A stretch of DNA of 64,000 nt, taken from positions 1-64,000 of the forward strand of contig JACPFM010000063.1 of the NCBI GenBank assembly GCA_016182965.1. Reading direction: 5' to 3'. Under the pieces are notes generated by a model. The model was given only the letters and a program-made list of their open reading frames with translations, was not told the DNA's origin and did no database searches. Below, one piece after another: positions 27,501 to 36,603 of this stretch (position 1 is its first letter; every line of letters starts with the position of its first letter). The DNA is from Deltaproteobacteria bacterium. GTDB lineage: Bacteria; Myxococcota_A; Polyangia; Polyangiales; JADJMO01. Position numbers and translations under genes: made by a program.

Positions 27501-28516
27501 CACACGCCTCCTCCGTGGGTCTCGACCATCGTCGGCGCCGCAGGCGGCACGCCGGCCGGCGCCTTGCCGGGGTCGATCCCCGCCTGCTGCGCGCGCCAAC
27601 AGCCGCGCGGCACCTCCTGCCACTTGCCCGAGACGCGGACGATCTTCAGCTCGACGCGGCGGTTTCTCGGCTCGTCGACCTCGTCGCCCTTGTCGACGCG
27701 CGGGCAGTACTCGCCGTAGCCGACCGGCACCAGGCGACGCGCGTCGACCTTGTTGGCGATGAGCGCGCGGGCGACCGCGCGCGCGCGCTCGAGCGTCAGC
27801 GAGACGTTCGCCTTGTCGTCGCCCTTCGACGACGCGTGGCCTTCGATCTCGATGCGGTCCCACTCGGGGTGCGCGTTGATCACCTTCGCCGCCTCGACCG
27901 CGGCCGCGCGGCCGGCCGGCGTGAGCTCGATCGACCCGACGGGGAACTCGAACCTCACGCCCTCGGGGAGATGGACGGTCATCTCCTTTTGATCGACGAC
28001 GACGTCCTTGGTCATCGGCGGCGCGTCGGGGCAGCCGTCGCCGTCCTCCCAGCCGTTGATCGTCTCGGGCTGATCGGGGCAGCGATCGAGCGCGTCGACG
28101 ATGCCGTCGCGATCGCGATCGGGAGAGGGGCAGCCGTCGCTCGGCTGCGGCGGGAGGTTGTCCTCGCGGACGCCCGGGCACTTGTCTTGCGCGTCGGCCA
28201 CGCCGTCGCCGTCGGCGTCGCTGTTCGGGCAGCCGTCGCCCGGATCGGGCGGCAGGCCGTCTTCCTTCGCCTCGGGGCACTTGTCGCGCAGCCGCGCGAC
28301 GCCGTCGTTGTCGGGATCTTCGGCGGGGCAGCCGTCGTTCGCGAGCGGCGGGAAGCCGTCCTCCGGCTCGTCGGCGCAGCGATCGTCGAGATCGGCGATG
28401 CCGTCGCCGTCCCGATCGGGACCGCGGGACTCCTCGGCGTACATCGGCCGCGGCGGCGGCGGCGTGCACGCCGACGCAGCGCAGAGCAGGGCGAAGAGAG
28501 CGACGGAGCGACGCAC
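27500..28516 (-). CDS. OmpA-family lipoprotein with thrombospondin type 3 repeats
   Basis: Outer-membrane lipoprotein (338 residues) predicted to tie the membrane to peptidoglycan. The signal ends in ASAC. Residues about 30-165 contain four to five calcium-binding TSP3-type repeats (DRDGDGIADLDDRCADEPED, DPDNDGVARLRDKCP, DADGDGVADAQDKCPG, DRDRDGIVDALDRCPD). Residues about 195-305 are an OmpA/Pal peptidoglycan-binding domain (IEIEGHASSKGDDKANVSLTLERAR, VGYGEYCP, NRRVELKIV). This repeat-plus-OmpA layout is common in Myxococcota. It is coupled by a one-base overlap to the collagen-like gene downstream. Confidence 0.94.
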   Translation of the reverse strand: MRRSVALFALLCAASACTPPPPRPMYAEESRGPDRDGDGIADLDDRCADEPEDGFPPLANDGCPAEDPDNDGVARLRDKCPEAKEDGLPPDPGDGCPNSDADGDGVADAQDKCPGVREDNLPPQPSDGCPSPDRDRDGIVDALDRCPDQPETINGWEDGDGCPDAPPMTKDVVVDQKEMTVHLPEGVRFEFPVGSIELTPAGRAAAVEAAKVINAHPEWDRIEIEGHASSKGDDKANVSLTLERARAVARALIANKVDARRLVPVGYGEYCPRVDKGDEVDEPRNRRVELKIVRVSGKWQEVPRGCWRAQQAGIDPGKAPAGVPPAAPTMVETHGGGV

Positions 28517-28634
28517 GGACAGACCTTACACCCGGTTCGACGGTCCATCTCGTGGAACGTTCAAGAGCCGGTCCAATCTACCGCTCGTGGTTCTCCAGCA
28601 GGCTCACCGGCTGACGTGGCGCATGGGCTCGGGG

Positions 28635-28662
28635 CTGACGACTGAAGACTGAAGACTGATGA
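28635..28662 (-). repeat. Degenerate heptamer array, 4 units, 3' of tamB
   Basis: Plus strand: CTGACGA, CTGAAGA, CTGAAGA, CTGATGA in tandem. On the tamB coding strand it reads TCATCAG, TCTTCAG, TCTTCAG, TCGTCAG, starting 57 bases after the tamB stop. The remainder of the 203-bp gap to the OmpA gene start shows nothing else. Confidence 0.85.
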
Positions 28663-28719
28663 CCGGGCCTGCGCGACCAGCGACTCCGCCGGCGCCCGAG
28701 CAACGCGATCGGCCGAGCT

Positions 28720-31700
28720 TCAGTATCTGTGGTGCCATAGCAGGTCGACCAGCGTGCTCCCCGTGTCGCCGATCGTCGTGATCAGCGACCACATCCGCGC
28801 GAAGCGCCAGTCCACGAGGAACGTCGTCTTCGGGATGCTCTGGCCGATGAACTGCGGACCCATGCGCGAGCCGGTCGCGCTGTAGGCGACCTCGAAGTAC
28901 ACGTTGTCGTGCTGGTAGCCGCCGGCGTAGCGTCCCGCGCCGAACGAGAGGTTCATCGACGTCGGCAGCATCTTCTGCAGCTGCCTGCCGACGATCGAGC
29001 CGGTCATGCCCTGGACCAGCGCGCCCGCCTGCGCGGCCGCGCCCTTCTCGGCCTGCTGCTGCTGCCGCGCGCTTCCGGCGTCGCGGCGGCCGAGGACCAG
29101 GAGGCTCATCACCTCGCCCTGCGTGAGGCCGAGCGATCCGCCGCTCTCGTCGAGGCCCTTGAAGGTGACCTTCGGCGCCGCGAGGTGGCCGGTCACCTTG
29201 ATCTGCACGATCGTGCGATCGGGCGCCTGCCAGCGCACCTCCACGTCGAGCACCGGATCGAACTGCGCCTCGCCGGTGAAGGCGACGCGCGACTGCTGCA
29301 CGTAGAAGCGCTTGCCGAGCACCTCGACCCAGCTGCGCTGCTGCAGCTGGCTGCCGGGGTTGGCCTCGACGCGGATCTCGCCCGCGAACTTCGCCGGGCC
29401 GTCGACCGTGATCTGCGGGTTGCCGCTGACCGCGACGCGCAGATCGTCGCGGCGGACCCACACCGGCTGGGGGATGTTCACCGTCACCTTGATCGGCGTG
29501 CCCTGCCCCGGCGCGGGCGGCTCCACCGGCTCCGCGATCGGCTGCGCGACGAGGATCGAGGGATCGTCGTCGAGGCTCTGCACCTCCTTGCCGGCTTCCT
29601 TGGAGAGATCGAGCGCCACCCCGTCGAGCTTCACCGCCACGTCGAAGCGATCGCGCCCGTCGCCCCCGCCGTGCGGCACCAGATTGCCGTCGATCACGAT
29701 GTCGCCGGACACGTCGCCGACCTTCGCGCCCTCCAACGCGAACGGGAAGCGCTTGGTGTCGATCGAGAGGTGGAAGCTCTTGGGCACGAACCCCTCGAGC
29801 TGCGCGCTGCCCTCGATGCGCGCCCGCCCGGCGCCGATCCCGCGGAGCTCGAGGCCGCTGAGATCGAGCCGGCCGTTCTGCACCTTCACCTCGGCGGCCA
29901 CGCGCTCCCAGCGCTCTCCCACCGCGTCGGCGACGATCACGCCGTCGCGGAGCTTCAGCGTGCCCTCCGGCGCGCCCGTCCAGCGGCCGCTCGCGTCCTT
30001 CTGCATGCGCGCGCTGAAGTGCGCGTCGAGCTTCCCGTCGAGCGCGTCGACCGCGGTGACGAACGGCTCGACGATCTTCAGCCGCAGGTCCTTCATGTCG
30101 AGCGAGGCCTCGACGGGCGCGCCGGGCGCGATCGAGGGCAGGGTGCTCGCCCACACCAGGGGCACGTTCGCCTTCGCGTCGAGGCGCCCGTCCTTGCCGT
30201 GCAGCGCGACGGTCGCCGTCGCCGCGCGGTCGTCCACCTTGACGGTGAGGAAGGTCTCGTCGAACCGGGCGTCGCCGACGGCGAACCGGTCGACGTCGAT
30301 GCGGCCCTCCAAGGAGAGAGGGGGCGTCGCCGGGGCGGCCGCCGGATCGTGCAGGTGATCGAGGTGCAGCTCGCCGCGCGCGGCGCCGGTGACGCCGTGC
30401 TCGGTGATCACGAGGTCGAGCGGCACGCCGTCGAGCTTCGCGTCGAGCTTCGCGGTCCACGGCGGCGCGGCGACGCCCTCGAACAGATCGCGCGCGCGCA
30501 GGGTGAGCTCGCCGTCGAGCGCGAGCTCGTCGGCCTCCGGTGAGGCCGCCTGTGTGGCGGAGCGATCGCGGCGCGCGCGCACGGTCGACTTCAGCGCCGC
30601 GCGCGCGCCGTCGTAGGTGAGCGTCACCTGCGCGTCGTGCTGCGAGCCGTCGTGCGCGGTCAGGGAGTCGACGCCGGCGCGCAGCTCGATCTTGGGATCG
30701 CCGAAGGTGCCCTCGCCGCGCGCGCTGAGCCCGAACGAGCCGTGCAGCGGGATCTTCGAGGCGATCGCGCGCGGCCAGGCGTCGAGCTCGCGCGCCGGCA
30801 CGAGGAGGTCGAGCGAGAGCGGCAGATCGGGGAGCGAGAGATTGGCCGGCTTCAGCCGCTCCCACGTCGCCTCGGTGCCGAGGTGCGCGATCGCCAGCGG
30901 GCCCTTTCCGTCGTGGACCTCGACCACCGCCGCCGCCTGCAGCGGCAGATCGGGGCGGGCCGGGCCGTCCTCGCCCTTGGCGTCGCCGTCGCCGTCGAGC
31001 GTCAGCTTCGCGCGGAGATCGATCCCCTCGACGCGCGTCGCGCCGGAGACGAGGCCGAGGCCCTTGGTCGCGAGCTCGATCGCGCCGGTCGGCGGCCCGT
31101 GCGGATCACGCCGCTCGAGGCGGCCGGTCACGTCGAGCAGGCCGACCAGCTGCGGCGGCGACTCGCCGGGCTTCGCGCGGCGCGCGAGGAACGCGGAGAC
31201 CTGCTGCAGATCGATCTGCGGGATGTCGAGGTCGACGTGCCCCGCCGCGTGGCTCCACGCGCGCGCGTCGTCGAGCCTTCCCGGCACCAGCGCCGCGCCG
31301 TGCAACGCCACGCGCGCGACGTCGCGCAGCGCGACGGCCACGTCGCCGGAGACGAGTCGATCCTCCACCTCGACGTCGACGTGCGCTTCGACGTCGCCGA
31401 CGTCGGGCAGGGTGGCGCCGGAGAGATCGACCTTCAGGTGGCCGGTGACGTACGGCACGGAGCCTGCCCGGGGCAGCCCGGCCAGGGCCTTCGGCGCGAT
31501 CGCCTTCTTCGGCGGTCCGTCGGGATCGACGCCGAGGATCCCGGCTTCGTTGCCGGCGACCAGCTTCGCGCGATCGACGTCGATCGTCGCGAGCTTCGCG
31601 TGGACCTCGAGGCTGCCGCGCAGACCCTTGGCGTCGATCGCGGCGCCGTGCGCGAGGGCCGCGAGATCGAGCGGCGTCGAGGCGGCGTCGACGGTCATGC

Positions 31701-33768
31701 GGTGCCGCACCGGATCGAACGCCAGATCCAGCCGCAGCCCGCCCGCGGTCGACGCGAGGCGCATCCCTTCGACCTTCAGCGTCCCGCGGTCGAGCGTCAC
31801 CTGCTGCACGTTCAGGTCGGCCGAGAAGTCGTCGCGCCGGAGCGTCGCGTGCGTGCCGGTGATCTGCGCGCCGGCCGGCGTCGGGCGCACGTGGGTCGAC
31901 ACCGTGATCCGCTGCGCTGCGTCGGTCGTGAGCTTCCCCTCCGCGGCGATCAGCGCGGAGGTCCCGGTGACGCGGACGTCGACGTCGCGGAACCGGCGGT
32001 GGCCCACGCCGATCTCGCGGGCCTCGACCGCCCCGGCGAACGCCGGCGAGGCGATCGCGCCCTCGGCGCGGAGGGCCACCGCGCCCTCGGGCACGGCGAA
32101 CGACGGGTGCTCCACCCCGATGCCGCGCGCGGCGGCGCTCCCCGAGACGGTCCCGGCGCCGAGATCGACGTCGGCGCTGGCCTGCAGATCGATCCGGCCG
32201 CTCAGCGGCTGACCGGTGACGCCCCGCAGCTCCTCGAGCGCGGGCACCTGCGCGTCGACCGCCGCGTGCGCGGTGCCGCCGCCCTCGCGGCTCGCGATCG
32301 CGAAGGTCGCGTCGGCCGTGCTGCGTCCGTGGGCCACGTGCGCGGTGCCCTCCGCGTCGATCGCGCCGCTCGGCCCGATCACCGCGCGGGCGTGGAGGTC
32401 GAGCGTCGCCGAGCGACCGGCGACCGACGCGCCGCCGCGCGTGACCGCCGCGAGCTCGACGCCTCGCATGGTCCGCGTCGCGTCGACATGGACGTCCGCC
32501 GAGACGCCGAGCGCCGGGGCCTCCGGCACCAACGCGCGCGGATCGACGCCGCGGATCGCCACGGTGGCGGCGCCCAGCCCGATCGCGGGCAGCGCGGGGC
32601 TCGCCTCGCTCCCGAGCGCGCCGAAGTCGACGCGCCCGTCGATCGCCGCCGCGCCGTCTCCCACCGCGATCGCGCCGTGCACCTCCGCGTCCTGCAGCGT
32701 CCCGGCGGCGTCGAGGCGCGCCGCGACGGGCGCGTGGACGGGCGGCCGGGCGCCGAGCAGCCGACCGAGGGCGCCCGGCTCGATCGCGGGCATTTCGATC
32801 TGCGCCGACCAGCCGCGCGCGTCGGTCCTGCCCCGCAACCCCACGCGCGCGCCGCCGCCGGTCACCTCCGCGCGCGCATCGTCGACGATCACCGGCAGAT
32901 CGGCGGGATCCGGCCAGGTCGGGACGCGCAGCCGGGCCGACACGATCGCGCGCGCCGCCGTGGGCAGCGTGTCCTCGATCGGCGCGACGTCGAGCACGAG
33001 GTGCGGCACCGCGATCCAGGTCGCCTCGGGCGAGAAGCGCAGCGCGCCGTGCGTCACCTCCGCGTGCGCGTCGATCCGCTTGCCGCCCACCGTTCCGAAC
33101 GCGGCGGCGCTCCGCACATCGATGTCGGCGATCGCGAGCCGGAAGGTTCTGGGCTTCGTCTCGGCAGGCCCCTTGGTGGGCTTCGGGTCCTTCGCGGCGA
33201 ACGCGTCGGCCAGCGTCGGCACGCCCTCGGCGTTCGGGATCAGCGCGACGTCGAGCCGGTCGACGACCACCCGATCGATCGTCGGCGTCGCTCCCGTCTT
33301 GGAGAGGAACGCCTTGCCGAGATCGAGCACGTCGAAGCGCCCGTGGACGCCGTACGCCGCGCCCACGTCGCGCCCGGCGGGATCGCGGAGCGTCAGCTTC
33401 CCGACGTCGATCCCGCCGCCGAGCAGCGAGATGCGATCGATGTCCACCACCTCGAAGCGGCCGCGCATCCCCGAGGAGATCCCGTCGCTCACGAGCCTCG
33501 CGATCTCCCGCCGCGCCGCGGGGGCGTCGACGTGGAGAAGCAGCGCGAAGGCCAGCGATCCCACGAAGACGACCGACAGCCCGAGCCCCGCGGCGAGGCC
33601 GAGCGCGAAGCGGGCGACGCCGCGTCGGCGCGGCGGACCACCTCCGCCCGAGGGTCGCGAGGGGCGCTCCGAGGGGCGCGAGGGGCGCGACGCGGAAGAC
33701 GGACGCCCCCAATCGAGCTCGGGGTGCGAGCGGCGTTCGAGGACCCCCGGGAAGCTCGACGACGCCAC
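28720..33768 (-). CDS. tamB: TamB-like translocation/assembly protein (DUF490)
   Basis: A 1,682-residue AsmA/TamB-superfamily protein that would span the periplasm from an inner-membrane anchor and work with a TamA-type barrel in outer-membrane protein or lipid transport. A Pro/Ser/Arg-rich N-terminus is followed by one membrane helix (about 52-80, FALGLAAGLGLSVVFVGSLA). Next come over 1,200 residues of beta-rich repeats of the (V/L)xGxAxAxGxIxxP type typical of the long groove. The C-terminal 300 residues match the DUF490 domain (PAKFAGEIRVEANPGSQLQQ, VLGKRFYVQQSRVAFTGEAQ, RYAGGYQHDNVYFEVAYSAT). The partner gene is 87 bp upstream on the same strand, as in many Gram-negative tamAB loci. Confidence 0.93.
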   Translation of the reverse strand: MASSSFPGVLERRSHPELDWGRPSSASRPSRPSERPSRPSGGGGPPRRRGVARFALGLAAGLGLSVVFVGSLAFALLLHVDAPAARREIARLVSDGISSGMRGRFEVVDIDRISLLGGGIDVGKLTLRDPAGRDVGAAYGVHGRFDVLDLGKAFLSKTGATPTIDRVVVDRLDVALIPNAEGVPTLADAFAAKDPKPTKGPAETKPRTFRLAIADIDVRSAAAFGTVGGKRIDAHAEVTHGALRFSPEATWIAVPHLVLDVAPIEDTLPTAARAIVSARLRVPTWPDPADLPVIVDDARAEVTGGGARVGLRGRTDARGWSAQIEMPAIEPGALGRLLGARPPVHAPVAARLDAAGTLQDAEVHGAIAVGDGAAAIDGRVDFGALGSEASPALPAIGLGAATVAIRGVDPRALVPEAPALGVSADVHVDATRTMRGVELAAVTRGGASVAGRSATLDLHARAVIGPSGAIDAEGTAHVAHGRSTADATFAIASREGGGTAHAAVDAQVPALEELRGVTGQPLSGRIDLQASADVDLGAGTVSGSAAARGIGVEHPSFAVPEGAVALRAEGAIASPAFAGAVEAREIGVGHRRFRDVDVRVTGTSALIAAEGKLTTDAAQRITVSTHVRPTPAGAQITGTHATLRRDDFSADLNVQQVTLDRGTLKVEGMRLASTAGGLRLDLAFDPVRHRMTVDAASTPLDLAALAHGAAIDAKGLRGSLEVHAKLATIDVDRAKLVAGNEAGILGVDPDGPPKKAIAPKALAGLPRAGSVPYVTGHLKVDLSGATLPDVGDVEAHVDVEVEDRLVSGDVAVALRDVARVALHGAALVPGRLDDARAWSHAAGHVDLDIPQIDLQQVSAFLARRAKPGESPPQLVGLLDVTGRLERRDPHGPPTGAIELATKGLGLVSGATRVEGIDLRAKLTLDGDGDAKGEDGPARPDLPLQAAAVVEVHDGKGPLAIAHLGTEATWERLKPANLSLPDLPLSLDLLVPARELDAWPRAIASKIPLHGSFGLSARGEGTFGDPKIELRAGVDSLTAHDGSQHDAQVTLTYDGARAALKSTVRARRDRSATQAASPEADELALDGELTLRARDLFEGVAAPPWTAKLDAKLDGVPLDLVITEHGVTGAARGELHLDHLHDPAAAPATPPLSLEGRIDVDRFAVGDARFDETFLTVKVDDRAATATVALHGKDGRLDAKANVPLVWASTLPSIAPGAPVEASLDMKDLRLKIVEPFVTAVDALDGKLDAHFSARMQKDASGRWTGAPEGTLKLRDGVIVADAVGERWERVAAEVKVQNGRLDLSGLELRGIGAGRARIEGSAQLEGFVPKSFHLSIDTKRFPFALEGAKVGDVSGDIVIDGNLVPHGGGDGRDRFDVAVKLDGVALDLSKEAGKEVQSLDDDPSILVAQPIAEPVEPPAPGQGTPIKVTVNIPQPVWVRRDDLRVAVSGNPQITVDGPAKFAGEIRVEANPGSQLQQRSWVEVLGKRFYVQQSRVAFTGEAQFDPVLDVEVRWQAPDRTIVQIKVTGHLAAPKVTFKGLDESGGSLGLTQGEVMSLLVLGRRDAGSARQQQQAEKGAAAQAGALVQGMTGSIVGRQLQKMLPTSMNLSFGAGRYAGGYQHDNVYFEVAYSATGSRMGPQFIGQSIPKTTFLVDWRFARMWSLITTIGDTGSTLVDLLWHHRY

Positions 33769-33855
33769 GCGTTCGATTGCAGCAATGCCCAGGCCACCGA
33801 CGCGCGTGCGCGGCGCACACGCAGTCGCGTTCGGGCCCGGCGATCGCAGTCGCGC

Positions 33856-35970
33856 TCAGAAGGCTTGGCCGAGGCTGAAATGCAGCGCGTACGGACCCTT
33901 GAAGCCGAGGTTGAAGTCCTTCGCGGTCTCGCGCGGATCGAGGTCGCCGCCGATCCGCTGCGCACCGGGGACGCGCACGCCGAAATCGACGCGGACGGGA
34001 CCGACCGGCGTGTTGTAGCGGAGTCCCGGTCCGACGGAGAGGTGCGGGTAGTCGAGCCGCAGGTCGAAGCGTCTTCGCGACACGTCGCTGGCGTCGACGA
34101 AGAGCACGCCGGCGAGCGGTCCGCTGATCACGAACCGGAGCTCGAGGGACGTCTCCCAGAGCGACGCGCCGCCGACGACCACCGAGCAGTCCATCCCCCG
34201 CTGCGCCTGCACGAGCCTGCCCTCGACCACGTCCTCGCGGCAGTCGCGCAGGCCGATCTGGCGGGTCGCGTACCCGCGGTTGCCGAGCGCGCCGCCCGAG
34301 TAGAACGCGCGCCACGCCGGGGTGGCGCCGGTCGCGTCGAACCGCTGATCGCGGCTGCGCGACTCGTGCGCGTAGCGCGACGGATCGTCGGCCGTCGGCG
34401 TGCGGCGCGCCGGCTCGCGCACGTCGTAGTCGTAGGGGAGCAGCCACCCGGTGGTGAAGCGGAACGCGAGGATCACGGTGCGGGCGAGCGGGCCGTACAT
34501 ACGGATCTCGGGCTGGAGGCGGACGTCGCCGAAGTCGCCGCCCCACAGGGTGTCGCCGCCGAAGGCGTACTGCAGCGAGAGCGAGCCGAACCAGCCGCGC
34601 TTGGGGTCGAGCAGATCGTCGCGCGCGTCGATCGCCTGCAGCAGCTCCACGTACCCGAGCGTCGCGTCGAAGACGTTGGGCGGGAGCACGGTGCCACCGG
34701 TGGGCGACGCGAACTGGAGGGCCTTGCGATAGAAGAGGCCCACGAAGAGGATCCCGGCGAAGCGCCGATCGACGCCGACCGTGCCCATGGCCGTCACCGT
34801 CCGGTAGTCGTTGATCGGGTCGGGGAGCACGCCGCCGGTGAGCCCGAGCACGCCGTTGGTGCGTGACTCGATGAACGCGGGCTGTCGCAGCTCGGAGGTC
34901 GCGAGGATGCCGGGGTGGGCGCCGCTCACCGAGAAGAAGCCGCCGCGCGTGATCAGCATGGGGCGGAGCTCCACCCGGAAGTTCCGCAGGCCGCCGAAGA
35001 AGTTGCGGTGCTCCCAGCTGGCGGTCACGTGCACGTCGTTGCGCAGCGGGTCGACGAGGAAGCCCGGGCCCGCCTTGATGCGCCGCAGCTTCGCCTCGGT
35101 GACCGAGATCTTCACCGGGATCACCGTCGCGTTCGGATCGCTCAGATCCGGCTCGAAGTTGATGGTGTCGAAGGTGCCGAGATCGAACAGCGCGTTCTGC
35201 GCGCCGCGCATGGCGCGGGTCGAGTACTCGTCGCCGGGCTCGATCGCGACGATGCGCCGCACGCGGTTCTCCGGCAGCTGCGACAGGCCGATGACCGAGA
35301 TCTTGCCGAACGTGCAGCGCGGACCCGCGGCGACCTCGACGTGGATCACCGCCTCGTGCTTGACCAGATCGACGTCGGCGCCGAGCGTCACCGTCGCGTG
35401 CGCGTAGCCCTCGTCGGTGAGCAGCTGCTCGGCCGCCGCGCCGCTCGCGCGGTAGTGCTCCTCGTCGAAGGGGTCGCCCGGGGCGGCCTTCCACGCGGCG
35501 CCGAACTTCTTCCGCACGTCGGCGGGCAGACCTTCGAGGCCGCTCACCTGCACGCGCGCGAGCCGCACCACCGGTCCCTCGTCGACGACGATCTGCACGC
35601 GCACCGAGCGATCGCCGGTCCTGATCACCCGGCCGGCGCGCACGCGCGCCTCGTAATGGCCGCGCGCTTGGTAGAACCGCTCGATGCGCTGCAGATCCTT
35701 CTCGAGCGTGACCGCGTCGAAGAGGGCGTAGTCGACCCACCACGCCCGGAACAGCCCGAGCACCTTGCTCGTCTCCTCGCTGGCGATCGCGCCTTCGCGA
35801 TCGTCCGTGTCGATCTCGTCGGTGCCCTTGATCTCGATCTTGTCGAGCGCGGTCGCGCCCTGCGGCAGCTTGGCGGGACAGCCGAGCGAGAGCGCGGCGC
35901 CGACGAGGGTGGACGCGAGCGCAGCGTGGCCGACGAACGTGCCGGAAGCGCGACGCGATCGTGTCGACAT
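33856..35970 (-). CDS. tamA: Omp85-family outer-membrane protein (TamA-like)
   Basis: A 704-residue Omp85 protein, expected to sit in the outer membrane and pair with TamB. From the ATG at 35970 there is a signal peptide ending near LSLGC. Residues about 40-350 hold POTRA domains (ERFYQARGHYEARV, LTDEGYAHATVTLGADVDLV, GTFDTINFEPDLSDPNATVI). The barrel covers about 360-704, starting with FLVDPLRNDVHVTASWEHRN and ending LGFKGPYALHFSLGQAF with the usual C-terminal aromatic. The signature RGYATRQIG resembles the family R-G-(Y/F) motif in loop L6. The frame stays open upstream to 36450, but the signal peptide fixes the start at 35970. It is divergent from the Rieske gene by 90 bp. Confidence 0.93.
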   Translation of the reverse strand: MSTRSRRASGTFVGHAALASTLVGAALSLGCPAKLPQGATALDKIEIKGTDEIDTDDREGAIASEETSKVLGLFRAWWVDYALFDAVTLEKDLQRIERFYQARGHYEARVRAGRVIRTGDRSVRVQIVVDEGPVVRLARVQVSGLEGLPADVRKKFGAAWKAAPGDPFDEEHYRASGAAAEQLLTDEGYAHATVTLGADVDLVKHEAVIHVEVAAGPRCTFGKISVIGLSQLPENRVRRIVAIEPGDEYSTRAMRGAQNALFDLGTFDTINFEPDLSDPNATVIPVKISVTEAKLRRIKAGPGFLVDPLRNDVHVTASWEHRNFFGGLRNFRVELRPMLITRGGFFSVSGAHPGILATSELRQPAFIESRTNGVLGLTGGVLPDPINDYRTVTAMGTVGVDRRFAGILFVGLFYRKALQFASPTGGTVLPPNVFDATLGYVELLQAIDARDDLLDPKRGWFGSLSLQYAFGGDTLWGGDFGDVRLQPEIRMYGPLARTVILAFRFTTGWLLPYDYDVREPARRTPTADDPSRYAHESRSRDQRFDATGATPAWRAFYSGGALGNRGYATRQIGLRDCREDVVEGRLVQAQRGMDCSVVVGGASLWETSLELRFVISGPLAGVLFVDASDVSRRRFDLRLDYPHLSVGPGLRYNTPVGPVRVDFGVRVPGAQRIGGDLDPRETAKDFNLGFKGPYALHFSLGQAF

Positions 35971-36060
35971 GCCGGTCCCGTGGCTTCGACGGTCGCGACA
36001 AGGCGCCGTTGCGCATCCAAGGGGGTGCTTGCGACGATGCAGCGCTTCCGGTGGGGGCCC

Positions 36061-36603
36061 ATGGATCGAGACGACCAACACGGGGGACAACGACGACGCG
36101 CGCTCCTCGCGATCGCCGCCGGCGGTTGCGCGGTCGCCGCGGCCGCGGGCGCGCCGACGATCATCGCGGTGGTCGCGCCGGCGAGGTCGGCCGGAGGCGA
36201 CGGCGCGCGCTACGTCGTCGGCAAGCTCGACGACCTGGCGATCGGCGTGCCGAGGAAGGTCGCGATCATCGGCGACGAGATCGACGGCTGGACGCGCGCG
36301 CCCAAGCGCAAGCTCGGCGCGGTGTGGCTGCACCGGCGTGGCGAGCGCGACGTGCAGGCCTTCTCGGTGACGTGCCCGCACCTCGGGTGCGCGATCGACG
36401 TGGCGATCGACGGCGCGGGCAAGGCGAGCGGCTACGAGTGCCCCTGCCATGACTCGAGCTTCGGCCTCGACGGCGCGCGCGGCAGCGGCCCCTCTCCGCG
36501 CGGCATGGATCCGCTCCCCGTCGACATCGCGCCCGACGGCGCGGTGTCGGTGATCTTCAAGCGCTTCCGCATCGGCACGCGCGAGCGGGAGGAGCTCGGA
36601 TGA
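36061..36603 (+). CDS. Rieske [2Fe-2S] protein of a cytochrome bc-type complex
   Basis: Iron-sulfur subunit that passes one electron from quinol towards cytochrome c. The 180-residue product has a Tat-like basic segment (GGQRRRALLAI) and one hydrophobic anchor (about 14-42). The Rieske fold carries both cluster motifs, CPHLGC (105-110) and CPCHDSSF (127-134), with two Cys and two His ligands plus the stabilising Cys pair. It overlaps the cytochrome b gene by ATGA and must be coexpressed with it. The ATG at 36061 is taken as start; an in-frame ATG at 36037 adds eight residues and is also possible. Confidence 0.95.
   Translation: MDRDDQHGGQRRRALLAIAAGGCAVAAAAGAPTIIAVVAPARSAGGDGARYVVGKLDDLAIGVPRKVAIIGDEIDGWTRAPKRKLGAVWLHRRGERDVQAFSVTCPHLGCAIDVAIDGAGKASGYECPCHDSSFGLDGARGSGPSPRGMDPLPVDIAPDGAVSVIFKRFRIGTREREELG

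Noticed and set aside
31106-36016. Very long minus-strand open frame overlapping tamA and tamB
   Set aside because: It is Arg/Ala-rich shadow coding in another frame of two recognised genes; high GC removes stop codons.
34915-36036. N-terminal extension of the Rieske protein
   Set aside because: The open frame upstream is antisense to tamA; the Tat-like signal begins at 36061 or 36037.
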